Assembly: GCA_024401855.1 (NCBI GenBank)
Contig: JAKSKH010000001.1
Location: 1-64,000 of the forward strand
Source: Bacteroidales bacterium
GTDB lineage: Bacteria; Bacteroidota; Bacteroidia; Bacteroidales; UBA932
Direction: 5' to 3'
DNA: 64,000 bases
Part shown: positions 8,335 through 16,586 of the stretch, piece by piece
Layout: each line of letters opens with the position of its first letter
Numbering within the stretch: the stretch's first letter is position 1
Notes under the pieces: model-generated
Seen by the model: only the letters and a program-made list of their open reading frames with translations
Told to the model about the DNA's origin: nothing
Databases searched by the model: none
Translations under genes and position numbers: made by a program

Positions 8335-9017
8335 AGACTTCCACCGCAGCGTCCTGTTCAGTGGCGCTGGCGGTTGACGGAAATATCGCATGCAGCGTGA
8401 AGAGCGCCGAACCGCGGGCCCAGGCTTCCCTCACAGCTCCCTTCATCAAGGAGGTCCTTGACAGAAGAGGAATCAAGGTCAGCGGCTGCGATGCTGTCTG
8501 CGTCAGTTCGGGGCCTGGTTCCTATACCGGATTGAGAGTAGGAGTATCAACCGCCAAAGGCTTGTGTTTCAGTGCAGGAATTCCCCTGCTGAGCGTCAAC
8601 ACACTTGACATTCTGGCAAGGCAGGCAGTTGAAAGTAACGTCATTCCGGATGGTTGCAGATATATTGTTCCTATGCTTGACGCACGCCGCATGGAGGTAT
8701 ACACCGCCGTTTACAGGCTTGATTCCGGAAAACCCGTACGTGTAAGCGACATTGAAGCAAGGGTGATTGACGGAGAATCCTTTTCAAGGGAACTTTCGGA
8801 AGGGCCGGTCGTTTTCATAGGCGACGGTTCCGGAAAATGCGGATCCGTGATCTCCTCAGCAAACGCGAGTTTCGTGCAGGTATGCCCCGATGCAGATTCG
8901 ATGCTCGTGCCTGCGACGGAGGCCTTCGAACAAAAAAAGTTCGAAGACACAGCGTACTTCGAACCTTTTTATCTCAAGCAGTTTGTTGCAACTGTCTCTA
9001 AGAAAAGTCTATTTTAA
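8313..9017 (+). CDS. tsaB: tRNA threonylcarbamoyladenosine biosynthesis protein TsaB
   Basis: 234 residues, an ASKHA-fold protein. N-terminal KILLIETSTAASCSVAL and the strongly conserved GPGSYTGLRVGVSTAKGL are diagnostic. TsaB is the inactive paralogue that scaffolds TsaD and TsaE for the t6A37 modification of ANN-decoding tRNAs. It overlaps cvpA by 22 bases at its start and the convergent TlpA-like gene by 9 bases at its end. The 3' coding region contains an A7-hairpin-T5 structure (see 8939-8964), so its codons are constrained by a likely terminator for the facing operon. Confidence 0.95.
   Translation: MAKILLIETSTAASCSVALAVDGNIACSVKSAEPRAQASLTAPFIKEVLDRRGIKVSGCDAVCVSSGPGSYTGLRVGVSTAKGLCFSAGIPLLSVNTLDILARQAVESNVIPDGCRYIVPMLDARRMEVYTAVYRLDSGKPVRVSDIEARVIDGESFSRELSEGPVVFIGDGSGKCGSVISSANASFVQVCPDADSMLVPATEAFEQKKFEDTAYFEPFYLKQFVATVSKKSLF
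8939..8964 (-). terminator. Intrinsic terminator-like hairpin embedded in tsaB
   Basis: GTTCGAAG (8939-8946), 10-base loop, CTTCGAAC (8957-8964): a perfect 8-bp stem. On the minus strand it is followed by seven T (plus-strand A7 at 8932-8938), about 45 bases past the stop of the last gene of the minus operon. On the plus strand it is followed by C then T5, but that lies before the tsaB stop. Confidence 0.65.
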
Positions 9018-10109
9018 CAGTCTGTCAAGTTCACGCTTCAAACCGTCAACACTGTTCACGGCGCTGGGAAGCATGTCTCCGTCGGCAATGATGAAACTTG
9101 TGGGCAGACCTGCAATATTGTAGAGAGACACTACGGGAGATGCAGTTCCCAGACCATCGTTGACATTGATCCATGGGAGTTTCTGGGCTGTGACCACACT
9201 GCCCCACTCTCCCTTGTCCGGATCGATGCATATAGAATAGATTTCAAGGCCTTTCCCATGGTACTGCTCGTACACAGGCATGAGCTTCTCAATATTGAAC
9301 ATGGTATTGAGAGGGTCTGCGGTACTCCAGAAATGAACAAGGACAACCTTTGCATCAACAGAACTGAGACTTTTCATCTTTCCGTTGATGTCGGGCATGT
9401 TGATATCGGGATATCCGCTTTCTGAGGCCTCAGAGATGCGGTTGTTGATTCCAAGTATGTTCATGCGCCTGTTTGCCTCACGGTCAAGCGCCTTGACATA
9501 TTTGGAGTCGGGATAGATTGTCCGGAGGGTATCCGCGGCCTGGCGGAAGAAAATGGCGTCGGTCTGGCTGCTGAAGATCGGTGTATACTCGCTGAGATCC
9601 TGGAAAAGCACGGGAACGACAGTCATGGAAGTGGGGTTCTCCATAACATACTTCACGCAGGAACGATAGTAATCGACATAGAGCCTTGTCATCTCGGCCC
9701 TGTCCCCTTCCGCTGCGATGAAACTGGTGATGAAGTCCGCATAACGTTCATCTATCTGTTGAAGCTTGGCAGAAGCTTCGGATCCGCTCACACTGTAATT
9801 TCCAAGAGTATCAGCCTCAACACAGGCTTTCTCTCCCGATTCAAGAAGGAGCGAAGCCACCTTTGTCTGTCCATAGAAGAGATAGATGAACTCCGGCTGG
9901 CCTTTCGCAATGTCTGCCTTGTATTTGAATGAGCCATCCTTTCCGGTAGTAAGCGTATCCAGTACAACATACTTGTCCATGTCAAGTTCACGGACCACCA
10001 CCTGTTTTTCCGGAGCATCCTTGAGAACGCCGGAAATGACTGCCTTGTCTGTACAGGAAACGATTGCGAGCGCGGCTGCCACGCACGCTGCCATTTTATA
10101 ATTTTTCAT
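9009..10109 (-). CDS. DUF4369/TlpA-like lipoprotein lacking the CxxC redox motif
   Basis: 366 residues. A signal peptide with lipobox (ALAIVSC, Cys19) makes this a lipoprotein. Residues about 23-110 resemble DUF4369, 115-225 are helical, and about 233-366 form a TlpA/thioredoxin-like domain (KVVLVHFWSTADPLNTMF, cis-Pro in GLPTSFII). In the usual FWATWCGPC pattern the cysteines align with Asp265 and Asn268, so it cannot be a dithiol oxidoreductase. It may bind a partner or act as a chaperone; this is inference. It is the last gene of the long minus run, and its start overlaps the HIT gene by 14 bases. Confidence 0.85.
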   Translation of the reverse strand: MKNYKMAACVAAALAIVSCTDKAVISGVLKDAPEKQVVVRELDMDKYVVLDTLTTGKDGSFKYKADIAKGQPEFIYLFYGQTKVASLLLESGEKACVEADTLGNYSVSGSEASAKLQQIDERYADFITSFIAAEGDRAEMTRLYVDYYRSCVKYVMENPTSMTVVPVLFQDLSEYTPIFSSQTDAIFFRQAADTLRTIYPDSKYVKALDREANRRMNILGINNRISEASESGYPDINMPDINGKMKSLSSVDAKVVLVHFWSTADPLNTMFNIEKLMPVYEQYHGKGLEIYSICIDPDKGEWGSVVTAQKLPWINVNDGLGTASPVVSLYNIAGLPTSFIIADGDMLPSAVNSVDGLKRELDRLLK

Positions 10110-10500
10110 ATTCTCGAAGTATTGCAGAAGCTGTTTGTGCCATCTGTTCGGCCGTGATTACCGGACGTTCCTTGCGGAAGTCAAGATCACCCTCAGTCTG
10201 GAGAGGTACCAGATGAATATGCGTATGGGGCACCTCCATCCCCAGGACAGCCACTCCCACCCTGCGGCAGGGAACGGCGTTCTTCAGGGCAACGGCCACC
10301 TTGCGCGCAAACGACCAGAGTCCGTCATAGACGGATTCGTCAAGGTGGAAGATGTAATCGTCCTCCACATTCTTGGGAATGACGAGGGTATGCCCCAAAG
10401 CCAGAGGACTTATGTCAAGGAAGGCGTAGAATTCATCATTCTCCGCAACCTTGTATGAAGGGATCTCACCCTTGGCGATTTTAGTGAAAATGGTAGCCAT
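10096..10500 (-). CDS. HIT-family nucleotide-binding protein
   Basis: 134 residues, Hint-type histidine triad hydrolase. The N-terminal FTKIAKGEIPSYKVAE, the FLDISPLALGHTLVIPK segment and the triad HTHIHLV (about residues 91-97) are classic. Family members hydrolyse adenosine 5'-phosphoramidates and related nucleotides in the cytosol. The start codon overlaps the stop of greA by one base, and the greA-HIT pair is a common Bacteroidetes arrangement. Confidence 0.95.
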   Translation of the reverse strand: MATIFTKIAKGEIPSYKVAENDEFYAFLDISPLALGHTLVIPKNVEDDYIFHLDESVYDGLWSFARKVAVALKNAVPCRRVGVAVLGMEVPHTHIHLVPLQTEGDLDFRKERPVITAEQMAQTASAILREYEKL

Positions 10501-10970
10501 CAGAAAGATATGTCAAGTATTTTGAATTTGAGGATTCCGCTGGGGACCTTCGCCTCAACAGTTTCGCCCTTGGAATGCCCGAGAAGGGCCTTTGCGATGG
10601 GAGTGGTGGCGGCAAGCTTGCCCGATGAGAAATCGGCCTCCGCCTCACCGACTATCGTAAACTCCATTTCCTTGCCGATGGTCAGGTTCTTAACCTTGAC
10701 CCTGTTGAGCATCTGCACTTTGTCTGTGCTCAACTGGGAGCTGTCAAGAACCTTGGCAGTGGCGATTTTGTTCTGGAGATTGGAAATCTTAAGTTCCAGA
10801 AGACCCTGCGCTTCACGCGCAGACTCATACTCGGCATTTTCGGAAAGATCTCCCTTTTCCCTAGCTTCGGCGATCGCCGCTGAAATTACAGGTCTCTGGG
10901 CAAGAGCTTCCGCAAGCTCTTTTTTCAGGTTGTCCAGGCCTTCCTGACTCATGTAATGTACTTCTGCCAT
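10500..10970 (-). CDS. greA: Transcription elongation factor GreA
   Basis: 156 residues, normal length. N-terminal antiparallel coiled coil (YMSQEGLDNLKKELAEAL and IAEAREKGDLSENAEYESA, with the conserved acidic tip D-SENAEY) and a C-terminal FKBP-like domain (TPIAKALLGHSKGETVEAKV). GreA rescues backtracked RNA polymerase by stimulating transcript cleavage. It overlaps the ribF-like gene by 22 bases upstream and touches the HIT gene downstream. Confidence 0.97.
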   Translation of the reverse strand: MAEVHYMSQEGLDNLKKELAEALAQRPVISAAIAEAREKGDLSENAEYESAREAQGLLELKISNLQNKIATAKVLDSSQLSTDKVQMLNRVKVKNLTIGKEMEFTIVGEAEADFSSGKLAATTPIAKALLGHSKGETVEAKVPSGILKFKILDISF

Positions 10971-11545
10971 GATATTATTCTATTAAAAAGGAGTTCTGCC
11001 TGATTAGCAGAACCCTCGTTGTTCTGCAAAGATAGTAATTTTTCGGAATAATCGTATCCCAGCAAGGATGATGCCTCATCCAGCCTGCCTGCTGATACAA
11101 GATTCCTGATTTTCGTGGAAGAAACCGTTCCGACGGGGCCGCAGCGGAATATGTCCAGGCCGCCGGCCGCCCGGGCTATTTCGTCCGGTCCGAGTTGGTC
11201 GGACCCCATCCTTGTGTCATAGCCGAGCACAACAGCCGTAACGGAGAAATCCCTTGCAAGCATCTGCAGGTATCCGGCCGCCGTCATAGAAGCGAACTGA
11301 GGGGTGAACTCAAGGACCTCAACCCTGTCGACTCCGAGTTCCCTTATCATCCGTATCTTTTCTTCAAGAGGCAGCAGCAGCTTCAGCGAAGAAGCATCCT
11401 TGCCGAGAGCTATCCTGGGATGAGGCCAGAATGTAACGATGAGACTCTCTTCGCCGCGCCTGCGCGCTGTTTCGACGAGAGTCTCAATAATTTTGCGGTG
11501 TCCCAGATGTACACCGTCGAAAAAGCCTGTAGCAGCTACAGCCAT
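10949..11545 (-). CDS. ribF: FMN adenylyltransferase (FAD synthetase) domain protein without riboflavin kinase domain
   Basis: 198 residues. It carries the full nucleotidyltransferase half of RibF: GFFDGVHLGHRKII near the N-terminus, TFWPHPR, the LEFTPQFASMTAAGYL region, VVLGYDTRMG and VSSTKIRN. A typical bifunctional RibF is about 300 residues with a C-terminal riboflavin kinase; here the protein ends about 30 residues after the first domain and runs directly into greA, leaving no room for it in any frame. It probably makes FAD from FMN and ATP. The start overlaps glgP by 10 bases. The symbol is used for the family; the monofunctional state is a direct observation. Confidence 0.85.
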   Translation of the reverse strand: MAVAATGFFDGVHLGHRKIIETLVETARRRGEESLIVTFWPHPRIALGKDASSLKLLLPLEEKIRMIRELGVDRVEVLEFTPQFASMTAAGYLQMLARDFSVTAVVLGYDTRMGSDQLGPDEIARAAGGLDIFRCGPVGTVSSTKIRNLVSAGRLDEASSLLGYDYSEKLLSLQNNEGSANQAELLFNRIISWQKYIT

Positions 11546-14094
11546 TTTACCAGAGGGAAGTCCTGGCGGTGTGGCAGAAGCTCATTCTTGGGATAGATTC
11601 TGGTACCGACCTGGTACATACCTGTCCTTTCCGGAAGAATCGATGCCCGGAACGTGGCTATTCCGTTCTCGTATGAAGCGAGCTTGAATTCGCATACTTC
11701 CTGTATGTGCAGTCCGCCCTTCTTGTCTGATGACGTGAAGAGCATCTCAACACCTATGTCTTCCGGTTTCAGACGGCCCAGGTCTATGACCACCTCACTC
11801 TTGAGAACATTTTTCTTGCTGAGCACATAAGACGCGTCAGGTCTCGTGCATGAGACTATGCGCATGTTGTTCCACTCGGAGTAAACCTGCTCCTTCCAGG
11901 CTGCGATTTCCTTTGCAATCCTGTTGTTGTCGGCAACAAGCATTCTGCTCCTCTTGTACTGGGGTTCATAGAACTTGTTGCAGTAGTCTGTAAGCATCCT
12001 GTTGGTGGTGAACTCGCTGGCCACCTTGGCAATGGTGTTCTTGATATACTCTATCCACTGGTCGGAACGGCCGGTACGCTTGTCCGTATTATAGTATGCA
12101 GGAGCTATTTCGTTCTCGATGGTACCGTAAATGGTTGCGGCATCGAGTTCGTTCTGATAATTGCCGTCATCATAAGTGTTTTCCAGAGGCAGAGCCCATC
12201 CTGCACCTTCCTTGTATCCCTCGACCCACCATCCGTCAAGAACGGAGAAATGCATGACACCGTTCATTGCAGCTTTTTCGCCGGAAGTTCCGGAAGCCTC
12301 GAGAGGCCTTGTAGGATTGTTGAGCCATACGTCCACACCCTGGGTAAGGCGCTTTGCAAGGGTGATGTCATATCCGGGAACGAAAATGATTTTCCCGAGG
12401 AAGCGGTCCTGCTTGCTTATTTCAACTATCTGCTTGATGAGGTCCTGTCCCATCCCGTCTGCAGGATGCGCCTTTCCGGCAAAGATGAACTGCACAGGAC
12501 GCTCCGGATTGTTCACGATGGCGTCAAGTCTGTCCAGATCACTGAAAAGCAGCGACGCCCTCTTGTATGTGGCGAAACGGCGGGCGAATCCTATGGTCAG
12601 CACTTCCGGACGGAGAGTTTCCTTGATGGTTACCACCTGACGGGGAGTGTAATGCGCGCTCATCATAGGATTGTTGAGACGCTCGTTGACATACTTGACA
12701 AGTTCCCTCTTGACATGCATGCGCACATCCCAGATATCCTCGTTGGGAACCTTGTAAATGCCGTCGAAGCAGCTCTTGTCGTAATGATGGGTCTTGAAGT
12801 CGTTCCCGAAGACCTTGGACTGGAGATACTTCATGCGCTTTGAGCCCCAGGTCGCATAATGCACGCCGTTGGTGACATAGCTGATGAAAAGTTCCTCCGG
12901 CAGATATCCCGGATACATGTCGGCGAATATATTCTGGCTCACCTTTCCGTGAAGCATCGAAACGCCGTTGACGTTCTGGCTGAGGTTGGCGGCGAGAACG
13001 CTCATGGAGAATTTCTCCTCGTGATTCTCCACGTCTCTCTTGCCGAGGCCCATCATGGCCTGCCAGTCTACGCCGAATCTCTGGGGATAGTGACCGAGAT
13101 ATCTCCCGATCATCTCCTCGCTGAACGCATCATGTCCTGCAGGAACAGGAGTGTGAGTGGTGAAAAGGCCGGTGGCCCTCACCACTTCAATGGCCTCATG
13201 GAAAGAGAGATGCCTGTCCTGAATGCACTCACGCAGCCTTTCCAGACCGGCTAATGCAGCATGACCCTCGTTATAATGATATATGTCCGGATTGATTCCG
13301 AGCGCGCGGAAAGCCCTTACTCCACCGATTCCAAGAAGAATCTCCTGCTTGAGGCGGTTCTCCCAGTCACCACCGTAGAGCTGATGGGTGACCTGACGGT
13401 CCTCGGGGATGTTTGCATCGAAATCAGTATCGAGAAGATACAGGTCCGTGCGTCCGACGGCTATTTTCCATATGCGGGCGCTCATCACCCTGCCGGGAAG
13501 GTTCATGCTTACCGTAACCCAGTTGCCGTCCTTGTCGAGAACAGGCTCCGCAGGGGTCTTGAGGAAATCCTGGGCATCATATTCGGCCACCTGGTTTCCC
13601 TGAGGGGTGAGCCTCTGGGTGAAATATCCGTAACGGTAGAAAAGACCTACCGCAACAAGGTTGACGTTCATGTCGGAAGTTTCCTTCAGATAATCTCCGG
13701 CAAGTATTCCAAGACCACCGGAATATATCTTCACGGATGAGTCCAGGCCATACTCCATGCAGAAATAGCCTACGGAAGGATTGGTTCTCTTCTCCTTTTC
13801 AGACATATATGAGTCGAACTCATGCATCACGGAAGAAAGGTTCCCCAGGAACTCCTGGTCCTTCGCAAGTTCGTTATATCTCTTCAGGCTTACCTTGTCA
13901 AGGATCTCCATGGGATTATGCCCTGATTTGTGCCAGAGTTCGGAATCCACGGCTTTGAACAGGGACTTTGCACTATCGTTCCAGCACCACCACAAGTTTT
14001 TACAAAGTCTCTCCAGACCACATAACTCCTCGGGGAGATGGCGTGTTACCATCACGCTTCTCCACGCGGGAGTGTTTACTCCATTTGAATACAT
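11536..14094 (-). CDS. glgP: Alpha-glucan phosphorylase (GT35, short glgP/malP type)
   Basis: 852 residues of the shorter bacterial/archaeal glucan phosphorylase type. Visible: NLWWCWN near the N-terminus, YSGGLGILAGD, YHYNEGHAA, TTHTPVPAGHD, FARRFATYKRA, and the pyridoxal-phosphate site ASGTSGEKAAMNG with Lys607. It releases glucose-1-phosphate from glycogen ends. It lies 4 bases after the GH57 gene and is the last glycogen gene before ribF. No regulatory extension is visible. Confidence 0.96.
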   Translation of the reverse strand: MYSNGVNTPAWRSVMVTRHLPEELCGLERLCKNLWWCWNDSAKSLFKAVDSELWHKSGHNPMEILDKVSLKRYNELAKDQEFLGNLSSVMHEFDSYMSEKEKRTNPSVGYFCMEYGLDSSVKIYSGGLGILAGDYLKETSDMNVNLVAVGLFYRYGYFTQRLTPQGNQVAEYDAQDFLKTPAEPVLDKDGNWVTVSMNLPGRVMSARIWKIAVGRTDLYLLDTDFDANIPEDRQVTHQLYGGDWENRLKQEILLGIGGVRAFRALGINPDIYHYNEGHAALAGLERLRECIQDRHLSFHEAIEVVRATGLFTTHTPVPAGHDAFSEEMIGRYLGHYPQRFGVDWQAMMGLGKRDVENHEEKFSMSVLAANLSQNVNGVSMLHGKVSQNIFADMYPGYLPEELFISYVTNGVHYATWGSKRMKYLQSKVFGNDFKTHHYDKSCFDGIYKVPNEDIWDVRMHVKRELVKYVNERLNNPMMSAHYTPRQVVTIKETLRPEVLTIGFARRFATYKRASLLFSDLDRLDAIVNNPERPVQFIFAGKAHPADGMGQDLIKQIVEISKQDRFLGKIIFVPGYDITLAKRLTQGVDVWLNNPTRPLEASGTSGEKAAMNGVMHFSVLDGWWVEGYKEGAGWALPLENTYDDGNYQNELDAATIYGTIENEIAPAYYNTDKRTGRSDQWIEYIKNTIAKVASEFTTNRMLTDYCNKFYEPQYKRSRMLVADNNRIAKEIAAWKEQVYSEWNNMRIVSCTRPDASYVLSKKNVLKSEVVIDLGRLKPEDIGVEMLFTSSDKKGGLHIQEVCEFKLASYENGIATFRASILPERTGMYQVGTRIYPKNELLPHRQDFPLVKWL

Positions 14095-14098
14095 TTTT

Positions 14099-15292
14099 CT
14101 ATTTTTCTGCTAATGCGTTATTTACTCTGATAATGAAATCGCTGAGGACATTCATGTAGTTGATGAAAGCCTCGTAAGGCGTATCATAGGGGTTGAATCT
14201 CTTATGAATCTCTCCGTCGGAGAAGAATTTGGTGCACATGTAATACAGGTGGTCGCTTTCCTGAAGATGCCCGTAATCATTCCACAGCGCCTCGTTGTTG
14301 AGGATGGAGAGCTTCTCCTCCAGACCGTACAGCTTATTGTATGCATCCTGCTGAAGTTCATTTCCCAACCAGGCGGTGAGGTCACGCTCTTCGTCAGCCC
14401 ATGATATGGGATGAGGAACGGAAATGTCTCCTGCGGACTCGTGCTTTGCGGCTGCGGCCGAAGGTGTTACGAATTCAAATCCTCCGTCGGCGAGAACGGC
14501 GCCGGGAAGGGCGCGCATGAAATCGAAGATGCCGCACTCCTGTCCCTGATGCTCTCCGAAAGTCTCGTAATCCATGAAAAGATTGACTATGTCTCCATCG
14601 GATGACTTAAGCCAGTCAAGATACTTTCCGGCAGTCAGCGGCCATTCGTTCCATCCCCGGTCGGAGAAGCGGAAAGCTATGTCGTCGCTGAGTCCGGAGT
14701 TGCGCAGCAGCACTTTCTGCTCCGGTTTGAGGTCGTTTGAATATACATAGTCGGGACTCCTCCATCCGAGTATGTGCTTCGCTCCCTCAGTAAGCATCGT
14801 CTTGAAACCGAGGTCATAGACCTGGGCGCCGATGCTGTCGGAATATATAAGCTCGGTATTCCTGAAAGTCGTGGGAGTAACCCCGATATAATGCTCTATG
14901 GCGGCCTTGTGCTTCAGGACCTGATGCCTGAACTCCTGAGCGGAACCAAGGGATGCAAGGGAATGGTAGTATGTCTCGCACATGAACTCCACACATCCGG
15001 TCTCTGCCAGACGGCGGAAACTGTCTATCACTTCCGGAGCATATCTGTCAAGCTGCTCCAGGGCGGAACCTGATATGGAGAAAGCAACCTTGAATTCTCC
15101 GTTGTGCTCCTTTATTGCCTGCAGCAGCAGCTCATTCATTGGCAGATAGCACTTCTGGACTATTCTCTTGAGGATGGTCCTGTTGGCGAAATCATCAAAA
15201 TAGTGGGAGTCCTTGCCTATATCAAAAAACCTGTAAAGGCGGAGTCTGGTAGGCTGGTGTACCTGAAAATATAAACAGATTGACTTCTTCAT
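14099..15292 (-). CDS. Glycoside hydrolase family 57 (alpha-amylase/glucanotransferase type)
   Basis: 397 residues, cytoplasmic (no signal peptide). The GH57 signature HQP occurs at the N-terminus (LYFQVHQPTRLRLY); the presumed nucleophile is Glu147 in RNTELIYSD and the acid/base Asp241 in FMDYETFGEHQ. GH57 enzymes act on alpha-1,4 or alpha-1,6 glucans. Because a GH13 branching enzyme is encoded in the same operon, an amylase or 4-alpha-glucanotransferase role is more likely than branching; this is inferred. It is one base from the GT4 gene and four from glgP, matching the Bacteroidetes glycogen cluster order. Confidence 0.9.
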   Translation of the reverse strand: MKKSICLYFQVHQPTRLRLYRFFDIGKDSHYFDDFANRTILKRIVQKCYLPMNELLLQAIKEHNGEFKVAFSISGSALEQLDRYAPEVIDSFRRLAETGCVEFMCETYYHSLASLGSAQEFRHQVLKHKAAIEHYIGVTPTTFRNTELIYSDSIGAQVYDLGFKTMLTEGAKHILGWRSPDYVYSNDLKPEQKVLLRNSGLSDDIAFRFSDRGWNEWPLTAGKYLDWLKSSDGDIVNLFMDYETFGEHQGQECGIFDFMRALPGAVLADGGFEFVTPSAAAAKHESAGDISVPHPISWADEERDLTAWLGNELQQDAYNKLYGLEEKLSILNNEALWNDYGHLQESDHLYYMCTKFFSDGEIHKRFNPYDTPYEAFINYMNVLSDFIIRVNNALAEK

Positions 15293-15293
15293 A

Positions 15294-16586
15294 TCATTTG
15301 TTAACTACTGATTCATAAACTTTCTTGAGCTTTGCGGTGGCTCCGTTCCATTTCAGTTCGTTGACCTCGTCGAATCCCTGGGCGGTCGCGAACCTGGCAA
15401 GCGCCGGATACTGTATCAGCGCATATATGTCATCCGCCAGCGCATCCACATCCCAGAAATCAATCTTCAGGGCGTACTTGAGCACCTCGGCGGCGCCGGA
15501 CTGGTGGGAAATGATTGAAGGAACATTCGAACGCATGGCCTCAAGAGGAGAGATGCCGAAAGGCTCGGAAACCGAAGGCATGATGTAGACGTCCGACAGT
15601 GCGAACATCTTCTGGACTTCCTGACCGCGGAGGAATCCCGTGAAATGGAAACGGTCCGAAATGCCCAGGCGCGCAACCTGCTTTATCGCCCTCGTCATCA
15701 TATCTCCGCTGCCCGCCATCACGAAACGCACGTTGGAGGTTCTCTTGAGCACCTTTGCGGCAGCCTCTATGAAATACTCGGGACCTTTCTGGAAAGTAAT
15801 GCGGCCGAGGAAAGTGACAATCTTGTCTTCTACTCCCCTCTCAACTTCAAGATTCTCCCTTCCGCTGAAATCAACGGCATTGTGTACGGTGAACACCTTG
15901 GAAGGATCTATGCCGTACTTGTTGATGACAATGTTCCTTGTAAGGTCGCTCACGGTAACGACGGCGTCGGCCTGCTCCATTCCGCTCTTCTCTATGGCGT
16001 ACACGCGGGAATCTATCATGTCATCCGACCCACGGTCGAACGAAGTTGCATGGACGTGCACGACGAGAGGCTTTCCGGTAACCTGCTTTGCGGCTATACC
16101 TGCAAGATACGTAAGCCAGTCGTGAGCGTGAATCACATCGAAACCGTCCTTGTTCTCCAGGGCAATGGTTCCCGCCACCTGCGCGTAACGGGCCACCTCC
16201 TCCATAAGGTTGGCTCCGTATTTTCCGGAGAACTTGAACTTTTTGCCGAACCTGAGGCGGTAATCGGTATCCCGATGCTTCCTTGCTTGCTCAAGCACGC
16301 TGTCGAACTCTTCCGGATCGTAATAAGGCTGAAGGTTTGAATCGACCTTGATAACCTTGATCCTTTCTATGAATTCCTCAACCGTATCCTCAATATCCAC
16401 AACGGGGACGTCACTTGCATTTATGATTCTTGTGCAGCTCTGGTCCTCATCGCCGGATGCGGAAGGCATCACAAAGAGAGTCTCCACGCCATTGTGCGCA
16501 AGTCCTTCCACAATACCCTTGCAGGCTGTGCCGAGACCTCCGGCGATATGCGGGGGGAACTCCCAGCCGAACATCAATACTCTCAT
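15294..16586 (-). CDS. GT4-type glycogen/starch synthase
   Basis: 430 residues, GT-B fold. N-terminal MFGWEFPPHIAGGLGTACKG carries the GGLG donor-binding loop, HAHDW lies at about 155, and the C-terminal half has the E-x7-E motif at Glu341 and Glu349 (EPFGISPLEAM). This is the glycosyltransferase regularly clustered with GH133 and GH57 in Bacteroidetes and annotated as glycogen synthase. Its start overlaps the GH133 stop by 4 bases. No ADP-glucose pyrophosphorylase gene is nearby, so UDP-glucose is a possible donor. Role is inferred from family and context. Confidence 0.85.
   Translation of the reverse strand: MRVLMFGWEFPPHIAGGLGTACKGIVEGLAHNGVETLFVMPSASGDEDQSCTRIINASDVPVVDIEDTVEEFIERIKVIKVDSNLQPYYDPEEFDSVLEQARKHRDTDYRLRFGKKFKFSGKYGANLMEEVARYAQVAGTIALENKDGFDVIHAHDWLTYLAGIAAKQVTGKPLVVHVHATSFDRGSDDMIDSRVYAIEKSGMEQADAVVTVSDLTRNIVINKYGIDPSKVFTVHNAVDFSGRENLEVERGVEDKIVTFLGRITFQKGPEYFIEAAAKVLKRTSNVRFVMAGSGDMMTRAIKQVARLGISDRFHFTGFLRGQEVQKMFALSDVYIMPSVSEPFGISPLEAMRSNVPSIISHQSGAAEVLKYALKIDFWDVDALADDIYALIQYPALARFATAQGFDEVNELKWNGATAKLKKVYESVVNK

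Noticed and set aside
10949..10970. Frameshift or truncation of ribF explaining the missing kinase domain
   Set aside because: No riboflavin kinase motif occurs in any frame before greA, and the greA start overlaps the ribF end cleanly, so this is a genuine short gene as far as the sequence shows.
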